Shown: positions 53,870 to 64,000 of the stretch, one piece after another
Layout: every line of letters starts with the position of its first letter
Numbering within the stretch: position 1 is the first letter of the stretch
Assembly (NCBI GenBank): GCA_028752905.1
Contig: JAQNBH010000011.1
Coordinates: 31,494,017-31,558,016 of the forward strand
Origin: Cladorhizidae sp. MBARI D1340-BT2
Lineage: Eukaryota; Porifera; Demospongiae; Poecilosclerida; Cladorhizidae
DNA: 64,000 bases
Direction: 5' to 3'
Translations under genes and position numbers: made by a program
Notes under the pieces: model-generated
Seen by the model: only the letters and a program-made list of their open reading frames with translations
Databases searched by the model: none
Told to the model about the DNA's origin: nothing

Positions 53870-56250
53870 ATTCGTTTTAAAAGAAACTCTTTTTTTGCTC
53901 CAATTTGGACATTTTTCAGCGTTTTGAAAAAAATTGTCTGAAATGGATAATTCTTGTCAAAATGGGCACATTAGGTTCCTTTTCAACTTTAAATGACAGA
54001 ACTGACCCTTTTTAACAGAAAGAAGCGCTTTTTTTACGCCAATTTTGGAAATTTTTGAGAGTTTTGAGGGAAAACTGTTTGAAATGGCTCATTCTTGTCA
54101 ATATAGGTTCATGTTCAACATATTGAAACTTCTAATATTTAAATGACAGAAAACTGCTTTTGGTAACAATTTCTCCCCTTTTTAACAAAACTACTCTTTC
54201 TAGACTGAAAACTGCTTTGTTAAAAAGGGGAGATTCCGTTCTCAAAGAAACTATTTTTGCAGCAGTATTCAGTACTAGCTATAATGAGTAGAAAGAGTGT
54301 CCGTCATATATAATCCCCATTTAACCATTTTCCCTCAAAACACTCCCTTGGGAAATTTTTTTCAACGAAAATCTCCCCTTTTTAACCAAACACTCTTTAC
54401 TCTTTCTAGACTGAAAACTGCTTTGTTATATAAAGGGGAGATTCCGTTCCCAAAGAAACTATTTTTGCTTGACAATAAGCAGTATTCAGTATACTAGCGT
54501 AGAAAGAGTGTCATATATAATCCCCATTTAACAGGAATGACCATTTTCCCTCAAAACACTCAAAATTATCCAAATTGAGCTCCTTTGGGAAATATTTTTC
54601 AACGAATAACCGTTTTCATTCCTTTAATGAGTTTCATAATGTTAAAAAGAAACTGAATGTGTACATTTTGACAAAAATTTGCTTTTTGAGCAAAAAAAAG
54701 AGCTTGTTGAAGTTAAAAAGGGAGACAATTTTCTACGAAAAGGAGTTTTCAATCCTTTAATCATTCCTTTAATCATTAGAGTTTCATGTTAAAAAGGAAC
54801 TGCTTGTGCCAATTTTGACAATGCACTTTTTTGGATAGGTTTTCCACGAAACATTACAAAATGTCCCAAATATAACAAAAAGAGCTTCTTTCGGTGAAAA
54901 GGGGAACAATTGTTTATTATTAAGAAGTAGATGTATTTTTTTTGTTAAAAGGAACTGAATGAGCCAATGAATGAGCTTTTTTAAATAGCAAAACACTTAA
55001 ATATGTACCAAATAAAACTAGTTTGGGATTGCAGTATATAGCTGCAGCTGTGCTGGGCACCAGCTTTAGTTGTAATGACGATTATTTTTTATAAGTAGTA
55101 ATTATAGAGGTTCTCCTCGATACACTTTAAAAATGTGTCCTAAATTGAGCTAGCTTCTTTGGGTTAAAAGAGGGAACAATTTTTTCAACAAGTCCTTTAA
55201 TGAGTTACATAATGTTAAAATGAAACTAAATGTGCCAATTTTGACAGGAAAGAGCATTTTGAGACTGGGTTTCCACAAAACACTCCAAATTGAGATAAAA
55301 GAGGGGACAATTTCTACAAAAAAACTGTTTACTATCCTTTGAGTAAAAAGAGTTTCATAATCTCTAAAACGCACTTTGATCTTGGAACACTCACCCCAAA
55401 AAGAGGTTAAAAAGGTTTACAAAAAAACAGATTTCAGTCCTTTAATGAATTTATGTTAACTGAATGTGATCATCGACAAGATGAGATAGGTTTTCCACGA
55501 ACCACTCAAAAATTTATAATTATACCAATTGAGCAAAAAAATGCCTCGTTTCAGTTAAAAAGTGGTATCTTTTTCTACGAAAAGCCGTTTTTCCATTTTT
55601 ATTAACGATAGAAAGTGTCACGTCTAAACATGCCCTTTACAGGAATTAGTTTTTGAAATTGGTTTTCCTTGAAACACTACTAAATTGAGCTTCTTCGAGT
55701 TAAAAGGGGGAACAATTTTTTCAACAAGTCCTTTAATGAGTTACATAATGTTAAAATGAAACTAAATGTGCCAATTTTGACAGGAAAGAGCATTTTGAGA
55801 CTGGGTTTCCACAAAACACTCCAAATTGAGATAAAAGAGGTTTCTACAAAAAAACTGTTTACTATCCTTTGAGTAAAAAGAGTTTCATAATCTCTAAAAC
55901 GCACTTTGATCTTGGAACTCACCCCAAAAAGAGGTTAAAAAGGTTTACAAAAAAACAGATTTCAGTCCTTTAATGAATTTATGTTAACTGAATGTGATCA
56001 TCGACAAGATGAGATAGGTTTTCCACGAACCACTCAAAAATTTATAATTATACCAATTGAGCAAAAAAATGCCTTGTTTCAGTTAAAAAGTGCTCTTTTT
56101 CTACGAAAAGCCGTTTTTCCATTTTTATTAACGATAGAAAGTGTCAGGTCTAAACATGCCCTTTACAGGAATTAGTTTTTGAAATTGGTTTTCCTTGAAA
56201 CACTACTAAATTGAGCTTCTTCGAGTTAAAAAGGTGAACAATTTTCTACT
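53870..56250. repeat. Array of degenerate interspersed repeats with segmental duplications
   Basis: About 2.4 kb made of recurring phrases: GTTAAAAAGGGGAACAATTT, CCTTTAATGAGTTTCATAAT, GTGCCAATTTTGACA, GGTTTTCCACGAAACACTCC and AAATTGAGCTTCTT, in a roughly constant order with variable spacing. Later duplications lie on top: about 213 bases (54,190-54,310 repeated at 54,404-54,530) and about 540 bases (55,170-55,706 repeated at 55,708-56,238). ORFs inside are low-complexity. No gene is supported. The array type is unknown to me. Confidence 0.85.
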
Positions 56251-56644
56251 TGCAACTTTAACATTTCTACTACTTCTGATGTTGCACTGAACCTTGAGAG
56301 CAGCCGGACATTCTGAATTTTATTTTTACTGTGAAATAATTATTGTGAAATCTAGCTAGCTATATTATACCGATTTGTACAAAGGCTTTGCTGAACATTA
56401 TTACTCAGCAAAAGCAAGGGAACCTCTTCTTGTTCACTTTTCCTCCACTGTGTGTGCACCGCACAGACATACACTTAGAAGTTTTTATAACAATTCCCTA
56501 TCACTCGTCATATTTTAACCTATTGACAGAACAAGCAAAAAGACTTAATTAAAACAGTTTGAAATACAATCCTTGCAGTTTACTCTCGGTAAGTACAAGT
56601 CAATTATACACAGACTGTTAATTTATAGCTAATTCCACCATGTA

Positions 56645-56650
56645 TTTATT
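56645..56650 (-). terminator. Candidate polyadenylation signal AATAAA
   Basis: AATAAA on the minus strand, about 180 bases after the possible terminal exon at 56,831. Such hexamers are common by chance in AT-rich DNA. Confidence 0.2.
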
Positions 56651-56830
56651 ATAAAAATAAATAATATAAAATGGAATAAGAACAAGTAACAATATTAATG
56701 ACATCATGCTGTACAAAAATGTATCTATGCAAAGAACAGGAAAGAGTAACAAAATTTCAATGTTAAACAAGTATCCGGTTCTCCCAAAATTCAATTCTTC
56801 TGATAGCGTCACAAAAGTATGAAATTGCAA

Positions 56831-56860
56831 TCATGCTAATAGTGGTGACTCCTCTCCAGC
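56831..56860 (-). CDS. Possible small terminal exon (tail AGEESPLLA)
   Basis: A pyrimidine-rich acceptor (TTTCTGTCTGTATCTG, then TTGGTGCAG) precedes a 30-base open segment on the minus strand, GCT to TGA, encoding AGEESPLLA. An AATAAA lies about 180 bases downstream (56,645-56,650). EESPLL fits the acidic dileucine sorting signal seen at the end of endosomal or lysosomal membrane proteins. No upstream exon was identified, so this is tentative. Confidence 0.25.
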   Translation of the reverse strand, partial: AGEESPLLA

Positions 56861-56869
56861 CTGCACCAA

Positions 56870-59320
56870 CAGATACAGACAGAAATAATAAGATGTGTGG
56901 AATACCATACAATGTAGGCTCATAGTAGCTGACACAACTATAAGCACAACAAGATGAATACCTACAAGCATATTTGAGGATGGAAAGTCAACTGTTGTAA
57001 ACCTACAACCTAGAAACCATCCTACACGGACATCACGTTTGTTCCTCAGCAACGGGATAAACATTCTTGAGTAGCAGGTGCAATAGTCATGTATAAACTT
57101 AACCATTAACCATTAATCCCCGACTTAGTTTGTGGTCTGTTGTAACCACCATGATGTAATGTTTACTATTTTTAAACTAGAAATGAAAATACAGTTTGTT
57201 ATAAAGAATTAACTTATTTGAGATAAGCCAACAAATGGTATTAAGTGTTACTTTTGTATGCATGAATGTTCAGTCTACAAGAAAACTTACAGCAAGAACA
57301 TGCATGCAATTGCACCTGCTTTCACTAGAATATAGGCATTCAATTTGTTCCTAGTAAGTAAAGGTGAAAAAGAGCCTTTCTCGGCGGAAGAGCTTAAGCA
57401 CAGGCACAAAGATCTGGAGCATGACTGTAGTTCCAATAATCAGTCATTTTAAGGATCTTTTATTTTTGCTCCCTCACTATATAATGTCTAACAGGATGTG
57501 AAGTTTTCTTAGTATTAATAGCATTCTGGGTGCAGGGGAAATAGATAATATACAATTCTTGTTATTTAATCTGGAGTTTGGCAAACAGTTGGATATACAT
57601 AATAATTATGTAGGTCACAACTTCTCATTATTAAAGCCTAACTAGTTGCCACTATAGAGTCACACAACTATACAGCTGTTTAACGCTTGCAGTGTCCTCC
57701 TTTGTTTTCTGTTGAAAACCAGATAATCAGCCTTTTGACTCTGATCTGCTGAACTAAAGGAATTGCACTAGCACTTTTTGGTGACTCATTGTGGCCATAT
57801 TTGTTTATAAACACCATAGATATGGTTTCAACCACCCCACCACAGAAATGTCAGCATTATATAATGTAGCTAGAAAATTATCACAAAGTGATTTTGCTGT
57901 TTCAATACATCTAGAATTCGATTGCTCAACTGTCGAGAGCCGAGATCCTTCGATAGTAATACACATTAGTCTGTCATGATTAATACCACTATGTATAGAT
58001 CAAAGACTTTTAATTTCATTTCACTGAAGAAATGCTCAGCGATATATAGCCGTTACAAGTAGAGCAAGAATGTTGAGAAGTTTGAAGATTTCTGGAAATA
58101 TTTCAGCCTATGCACAAAATGTTCACTGCCTACTAAAAAATGCTATCCTGATAGACAGCCAAATGCAGTCAGTTACCAAGTTCCTTGTCGCAATTTGTGT
58201 TCTGTTCAATTTCTTCTTCATTCTCTTCCTCTAGGGAGGTGAATGCGAGTAGCTTCTGCAACAGCTAATGTTGCTATACATCATCTTTGAGGCAGTGGAT
58301 CTCCCAATCTTCAGACTATATACTCGGCAGCTATTATAGATTAATGCATGTAGCTTACCGACATGTGCTGGTGTACTACATTGAAAATCACGAGAGTTAA
58401 CTAGGGCTGTTACAATTGGAAAATAACATTTAGAGAGGGAAATCAATTTGGTGTGTAGCATCTATTCGAGCTAATTCGTTTTTTATAATAATTTTGTGTT
58501 TTAAGGCGGCTGATGCTCATAACCCATTAACTTTTCAGGATGTTTTTTAAATGGTATAACTCTACTGCTGCTGTTGTTGTTGTTTTTTGTCCAGTGCAGG
58601 CAATTTTAGTAGCAACCACTACTTTATATCATAACTTTGCAAATGGTATACTACAGTACAAGTTGGAAAAAATGATGTTTCATCTGCATTGGACATATGT
58701 GGTACATTTTGAATCACAGCGTTGCTGTACCATGCGCCAAACGTTCATGCAACATTCACCAACAACACAAGTATGTACGAACGGTACATTAGGCACGGAT
58801 CGTTAAGAGTTCTAATATTGAATTCACTTGCGCATGCTGTCCAGCAATCAAAGAAGGCCAAAGAAAAGGCTAACAGTTGTTGCTCTAGTGGTTAGTTATT
58901 CTCAGCACTCACCTTTATCAGAATCAAGATGCCTTACTCTATCTCAGAAGTATATTAGACACCAAGAGGGTTTGGCTACAGGGTATTTAATGTTTAATAA
59001 TTTTTTTGAAAATCAATGTTTCTCGGTTGTTCAAATTAGCAAAGATTTTGTGGTGTTTTTGGTGGTAGTGGAGGTGTTTTTGGTGGCGTTTTTAAATAAT
59101 AACAACAATAATTTCAAAACAACTATATCGGTTTAGTTATCCAGTTATCCAATGACCGCTGCGCTCCCCCCCTCCCCACTGACCCACCCCAACACAGATT
59201 CTGGAGAGCAAAGAACTACATTATCCTTGACTTTCATGCTGAAATTGTTCGTCAAGCTACTCCATGACTGCCTGTGTAACTACATTTCGAAGTAATAAAT
59301 CACACCTGAATTTGATTTTT
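56870..59320. other. No supported gene
   Basis: Short ORFs only, none with a recognised motif or matched splice signals. TTG and TTA triplet patches occur around 58,560 and 59,095. Confidence 0.4.
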
Positions 59321-59329
59321 TTCCAATAG

Positions 59330-59461
59330 CTGAAATCTTGCCTTTGTATGTCACCCACCCTGCCTTGACCTCACAGTCATCTCCTACTGAGGAGCCCACT
59401 AAGACTCTCTGCTTACAGCCACAAAGAATTTTCATTCAGCCAGAACACCAAACAATAGTTT
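59330..59461 (+). CDS. Candidate internal exon, unidentified
   Basis: A strong acceptor (TTTGATTTTTTTCCAATAG) precedes 132 open bases encoding EILPLYVTHPALTSQSSPTE, EPTKTLCLQPQRIFIQPEHQ and TIV. The possible donor, GTAAAGT, is moderate. Codon composition differs from flanking AT-rich DNA. No domain is recognised; the segment might also come from a retroelement linker. No adjoining exon was connected. Confidence 0.3.
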
Positions 59462-60400
59462 GTAAAGTATCAATAGTTCAAGTAACTGGGTCCTCTGTGC
59501 TAGCTTTTAGCTGTTCTTCCGTATATTCTCTGCAATTACTATTGGAAGGGCGGCTACAATTAGAAGGCGGTTACTATTGATTGCAGTTAAGAAGGAGTTT
59601 AAGTACCTGTTTGGAGGAATGGTAATTGTTTGGGTGCCCATGGCTAAATGTTGGAGTACCGGACCAAAAAACAGAAATCAAGTGTTCAAATGCTGTTGGT
59701 GTCTAGAATGTTTTCCTGTCGTCTTCATTTCTCAGTTTAGAAGTCCCATGAGCAATGTATTTTATTGCTATTTGCCCAAGTGGTTACAATTGGAGGGGCA
59801 GTTACTATAACTAATTGAGACTGAGCTACAGATGACAATTGGAGGGGCCAGTAATTATTATTGGATAAAGCTCTCAATTGAATTTAAACGTTTTTTTAGA
59901 TTACCCATCACCCGAGTTAATATATATGCCATATGAGAGCCCAATCATAATGATTGACCAAAATGTGTTGCAGGCAAAGTAGAACATGTATCAGTATTCT
60001 TACAGTCTTCTTTTTTCCACAGTTTGTTCTATAGCAAGTACAACATCGTACTTGTTGACATTTCCTGAAGAACCAGAGCCTCACATGAGCCAGCACAGAA
60101 CAAGGCACAGAGTATGCCCACGGACAGCTATATATATATAAACAGACAAGGAGACAAAGTCATTACTAAGGATCATTACTAAGGATCAAATAAATATAAA
60201 ACATAACACTAACTCCAAATAACCACCATAAGCACATACAAGGCCACACTATTCACAATATTAAAAATAAAAATATATACGTGCCAAAAGGACTTATGTT
60301 ATCTGTATAAGTCCTGCAAATCACAGAAAATTTTACTTGAGTACAAGGATTATCTAGTTTTAAGTGTATACAAGGCTGATGTTTGCAACTGCTGCCATAG

Positions 60401-60512
60401 GTCATCTATGATCCATGCTGATGTTTCTGGAACCTCTTCTGCTGAGGGATCTATGATCCACTCTGACTCCGTTCACCGTCGAGAAAGGCAGTCCTCAAGT
60501 GATAACTCTGCT
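60401..60512 (+). CDS. Candidate internal exon, serine-rich
   Basis: Acceptor CAACTGCTGCCATAG, donor CTCTGCT then GTAAGT. The open frame encodes SSMIHADVSGTSSAEGSMIH, SDSVHRRERQSSSDNSA, with an internal duplication of SMIH. It is polar and probably disordered. The next exon-like segment is at 60,674. The phases do not join directly: this one ends in phase 0, while the next needs phase 1 to remain open. Confidence 0.4.
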
Positions 60513-60673
60513 GTAAGTTTTGATGTAGTCATATAAGGCAAGTCGCACCTATACATTTTTTTTTAAATGCCATGCTTGACTACATAATCGTGTTTTTAGC
60601 GCTTAATGAAAACATTCATTGCATAGAGTAGGACTTTCTCTTGCCACACATTTGTTCATCTCATTCCTATCAG

Positions 60674-60735
60674 GAGCTACACTTCATGCAAGTTCAGGCA
60701 CTCAAGATTTAGCGGGATACCCACCTTATCTACAG
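60674..60735 (+). CDS. Candidate 62-base internal exon
   Basis: Acceptor GTTCATCTCATTCCTATCAG and donor TACAG then GTAACT are both good. The open frame (phase 1) encodes ATLHASSGTQDLAGYPPYLQ. In the frame continuing from 60,401-60,512 it would instead end ELHFMQVQALKI and stop, which is a possible alternative C-terminus. Family unknown. Confidence 0.4.
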
Positions 60736-60739
60736 GTAA

Positions 60740-62320
60740 CTTTGGCACAGTAATACCTACATGTACATGCAACATTCTAGTACAAAAAAAGAGCACACAG
60801 AGAGATTTATCTTTTGAGCTTTGAAGTATATATCAAGTTTATAGAGGGAAATATGCAGAATATACGCAGCTCCTAAGTTGTAATGACGACTTTTTAATGC
60901 GCTTCTATTTAATGCTATCGTCCCATCTTAGGTTTCTTCATATAATATTCTATTTTCCCCAACCACCATAGCCAATTCTTAGAGCAAACTGGGCTTCTTT
61001 TACTGGCTATTAAAATGTATATTCCTGAGATGTCATCTATAAATATATTGCGGTTAAACAAATTAAAATTAGTGGTCTATTTTTTTTTAAAGCAACAACA
61101 ACAACAGTGGCAATAGCAAGGGTCTCAATGGTGGTTAGGGGATGTCAAAGGGGATTTCAATTCCACAAGCAACACCATCAAACCATGAAGAAAATAATAT
61201 GCCCTAGTCCCAGTAAACTCTCTTCGCTGACCATTTCTACAATTTAAAACTATGTGCTAATATTATTAACTAGAGTGCGCGAGTGACCATCCTGTACCTT
61301 CATAAAAATGCGCACTGGTACATTTTCCTACCTGTATATAGCTTGTCAATTAGTTACTGCTCTTAAGGCCTGGACACACAGCACAAAAAATTAAATCTAG
61401 ATTCTAACTAGATTCTAACTGGTTCCATGGAACTGGTCAGGATCTAGTTAATTAAATTGTGTACACACTGCCAAAATGGGAAGTAGCTCCAAAGTGGATT
61501 CACACTTTATAATAGTGTCAAAACTAACTTTCTGTTGCATTTCCTCACTACGTATGTTGTGTGATTGATAGGTTTAAAATCAACGCAAGAACAACCATTT
61601 AAGAATGCGTGGATAATGGTAGGCATGTAACTATGCAGTGGGAACGTCCTTTTTTTGTGTGTGTGTATCTGTACACGTGGCAAATGGAATATGTACAAAA
61701 TATATTGTCAGCTCATTCAATATTGCATAAACACAATCATGTTTATCGCGTTGATGACTCTCACCAATTTTAGACAATTGACAAACAGATTAGTGGCGGC
61801 AAAGCACCATAAAATTTGGAATCCTCTAGTAGTAAAATGATCATAGTTAACTTAGATCCCAATGGTATGTGTGTAAAAATAATTTATAGATAGACAGATA
61901 CAATACCTTGAAGAGAGATTTCACTGTTTCAACATCCTTTAGGACTAGCTTCGCAAAGGATTCAAGGCACACTGAGTATTTTTGGCACTAAGATCGGCTA
62001 AAACAACAATATAGGATAACAAGAACTTGCCAAGGGAGTTTTAGCTGAGATATCAGTTTTGTTTGGGTGGGGGAGACAAGTTATATTCCACCAATTTAAA
62101 TACTGGGTGAAATGAATCCATTGCGACTTATCCCAGTTTAAATAATTCAGACATGCTAAAACCACGAATGTCATTATAAACTCATGAATTAATTAAAATA
62201 CTGACTCGCAGTGTTTGAATAATCACTAATATTATTAACGATTTTCATACCAAATTTACGGAATTACAATTATTCATACTGGCCTGATACATGATGATTT
62301 TCCTAATTATTGACTAATCA
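60740..62320. other. No supported gene
   Basis: AT-rich spacer between plus-strand exon candidates and the minus-strand terminal exon. Around 61,366-61,480 a sequence beginning AGGCCTGGACACACAGC has MITE-like character, but no inverted partner was found. Confidence 0.4.
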
Positions 62321-62331
62321 AGTTTCTGTTC

Positions 62332-62511
62332 TCACATGCGTTTGAGGAGAGGTCTAGATGTAGGAGAGTCAGGACTGGAGGAGAACAGGATAAAGATAGC
62401 GACCATGATGGCAGCCATGACGAACCAGCCCACATACCAGGGGTACCAGCCTGCACCCACAGGCAAGGCACCAAACAGCACAGACACCACTGCTATGATC
62501 ATGGTGTAGAG
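62332..62511 (-). CDS. Terminal exon of a membrane protein with two hydrophobic segments
   Basis: A textbook acceptor (a long CT tract ending CTTCTTAG) precedes 180 open bases ending at TGA (62,332-62,334). It encodes LYTMIIAVVSVLFGALPVGA, GWYPWYVGWFVMAAIMVAIF and ILFSSSPDSPTSRPLLKRM. Two hydrophobic stretches of membrane-spanning length are joined by a Gly/Trp-rich turn, followed by a short basic tail. Third positions are G/C-rich, unlike the AT-rich surroundings, which supports selection on protein. The family is not recognised. Earlier exons should lie at higher coordinates, possibly outside the window. Confidence 0.65.
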   Translation of the reverse strand, partial: LYTMIIAVVSVLFGALPVGAGWYPWYVGWFVMAAIMVAIFILFSSSPDSPTSRPLLKRM

Positions 62512-62844
62512 CTAAGAAGGAGGAGAGGGAGGGAGGAGGGGGACCAATGAACAAGACAAAAACGAAAATAAAAAGAATATAGAAAGTGAAAGGGGAAAAA
62601 TATACACAATTACATCTTAAGTTAGTTACTTATGAAGCAAACAAAGAAATACACCCAGTTGAAAAGGTCCAGTTCACAATGTAAACATCTGCTTTATTAT
62701 TATTACTACTAAACATGCATATACTACCTTAGCAGCATTAAGCATGGCTACACACAATGCTATAAAACCTGCCCACATATTTAAAAAATCTGGCAACATG
62801 CATATACATAATAAAATCAGGTTACACATGCATACATTTATTTT

Positions 62845-63120
62845 TTCACCACTAGATATGTGCTGAATTCCCTTTCACCATTAGATATTTGCTGGATTCC
62901 CTTTCACCATTAGATATGTGCTGGATTCCCTTTCACCACTAGATATGTGCTGGATTCCCTTTCACCATTAGATACATGTATGTGCTGGATTCCCTTTCAC
63001 CATTAGATACATGTATGTGCTGGATTCCCTTTCACCATTAGATATATGCTGGATTCCCTTTCATCACTAGATATGTGCTGGATTCCCTGGATCCCCTTTC
63101 ACCACTAGATATGTGCTGGA
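62845..63120. repeat. 29-bp minisatellite, about 8-9 copies
   Basis: The unit begins AGATATGTGCTGGATTCCCT and ends TTCACCATT. Some copies carry a 6-base insertion (ACATGT region), two of them adjacent and alike. It lies upstream of the terminal exon at 62,332-62,511, probably in an intron. Confidence 0.95.
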
Positions 63121-63750
63121 CTATAGTTGCTGCCATGGTTTCACAGAACACTTAAGCAAGACTGTTTTTATCTCTGTTTATAACACTAAACACAAATACT
63201 CATTGTTGCACAAACTGATCACAAGAAATATGAGCACAGCAATGTGCAGGAGCATATCTATTAATGCTCTTTCAATATACTTTAGCAGCTTTCTTCAACT
63301 AACACTAAAAGATAGACGCACTTTTTGGTGAAGATGGACAAGAGAATTTAAAATAAAATGACATTGAACAGGCAACAGCACACACAGTGCTAACAATCAC
63401 AAAACTCTTCAACACCATAGCATAGTTTTGACTATATCCTTCCATACTCCATAGAAAAACACTTAATATAAAGGTAACAACAATTATGTGAAATTTTACC
63501 AGGGAGTATCAACACTTTGTACGTAAGTGCTGAGCTACCTTCGCAGTCAAACTCAATTTTCCATTCCTGCTTCCTTAAAGAATAGTAGTATACCGCTCAT
63601 CAAAAAACGAGTGAAAAATCGAAGAAAAAATCTTTTTGGTTTGTGCTAGAATAGTTATTTTGTGGTTTATCTTGGATAAAGGCAGGAGCCAAGGCTTGCT
63701 TCATTGCAGTCAACAGAAACTGATTCAGGGATTTTGGATATCAACATTGT
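63121..63750. other. No supported gene
   Basis: Probably intron or intergenic DNA upstream of the minus-strand gene. A plus-strand ORF at 63,113-63,331 starts inside the minisatellite and shows no domain. Confidence 0.4.
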
Positions 63751-63752
63751 AC

Positions 63753-63924
63753 TGGAGCAGCTCATAATATTGCACCTGCTAACCAACAGCTCAATTGGAG
63801 CAGTTCTTGACACTGCAATAGCTGACAGACTGCTCAACTGGAGTGGTTCTCAACATCGCCATAGCTGACAGAGTGCTTGACTGGAGTTGCAATCAACATT
63901 CCCACAACTAACTGACCGCTCAAC
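63753..63924. repeat. 43-bp tandem repeat, four diverged copies
   Basis: Units start at 63,753, 63,796, 63,839 and 63,882, each beginning TGGAG and most ending GCTCAA or CTTGAC, for example TGGAGCAGTTCTTGACACTG. The length is constant although the sequence differs substantially, so it is an old array. Confidence 0.85.
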
Positions 63925-64000
63925 CCAGAATACAATACAACATGGGTCTTGTTAGTACAACATTTGTAGTATATTAGACACACACACCATTGACGCTTTA

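Noticed and set aside
54297..56175. Several 60-80 codon ORFs on both strands in the mosaic array
   Set aside because: They repeat with the array phrases and are low in complexity; duplicated minus-strand ORFs reflect the 540-base duplication, not gene copies.
59530..59850. Recurring phrases like GGTTACAATTGGAGGGGC as a tandem repeat
   Set aside because: Occurrences are few, unevenly spaced and diverged; a repeat unit could not be defined.
62845..63120. CRISPR-like spaced repeats
   Set aside because: Units are contiguous without unique spacers and the DNA is eukaryotic; it is a minisatellite.

Overview
This is an AT-rich eukaryotic window dominated by degraded transposable elements. There are no operons, tRNA or rRNA genes, and no long intact host ORF. 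Exon-like segments are short and bounded by GT/AG signals with pyrimidine tracts. The mix of element families (IN-before-RT Ty3/gypsy, mag-like Ty3/gypsy, BEL/Pao, LINE, piggyBac, tRNA-SINE, and a repetitive invertebrate EADTR/CXC gene family), together with frequent TAGCTA-type AT-rich DNA, suggests a marine invertebrate, perhaps a demosponge. That is inference: no host marker gene fixes the taxon.

Layout. 1-4.6 kb: no gene seen. 4.6-6.9 kb: two Ty3/gypsy remnants on opposite strands meeting at a small palindrome. 9.2-16.8 kb: diverged copies of a roughly 1-kb repeat unit, one copy split by a piggyBac element with intact terminal inverted repeats and TTAA duplications (13,213-14,483). 16.78 kb: a perfect 26-bp inverted repeat. 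16.9-18.85 kb: a LINE remnant (endonuclease then RT). 19.3-20.3 kb: a short tandem repeat and a large TTG/TTA simple repeat. 22.1-26.0 kb: a strikingly GC-rich gag-pol retroelement, nearly open from the gag start to the integrase zinc finger, broken by two in-frame stops and truncated before the integrase core. 27.1-28.1 kb: another copy of the 1-kb unit, holding an exon-like ORF. 29.3 kb: a RecQ-like helicase fragment. 31.76 kb: a second piggyBac-type end.

33,333-38,644: a complete but inactivated Ty3/gypsy element with two LTRs (314 and 311 bp), a 5-bp GGCAT target duplication and a decayed gag-pro-RT-RH-IN. 38.65-39.44 kb: two copies of a tRNA-derived SINE separated by a G29 run. 40.2-43.5 kb: BEL/Pao pieces on the minus strand in an unexpected order. 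44.96-47.45 kb: a broken minus-strand gene of the EADTR/CXC family containing a 28-bp minisatellite. 48.0-51.3 kb: a 5'-truncated mag-like Ty3/gypsy element. 53.87-56.25 kb: an unusual array of degenerate repeats with later segmental duplications, related to a smaller patch at 15.0-15.4 kb. 56.8-63 kb: candidate host exons on both strands; the best is a terminal exon with two membrane segments at 62,332-62,511 (minus). Minisatellites lie at 62.85-63.12 and 63.75-63.92 kb.

The genes here do not form one pathway. The window is best read as a graveyard of nested and rearranged elements set among a few small host exons. The least explained signals are the 1-kb unit with exon-like content, the 53.9-56.2 kb repeat array, and the GC-rich retroelement.
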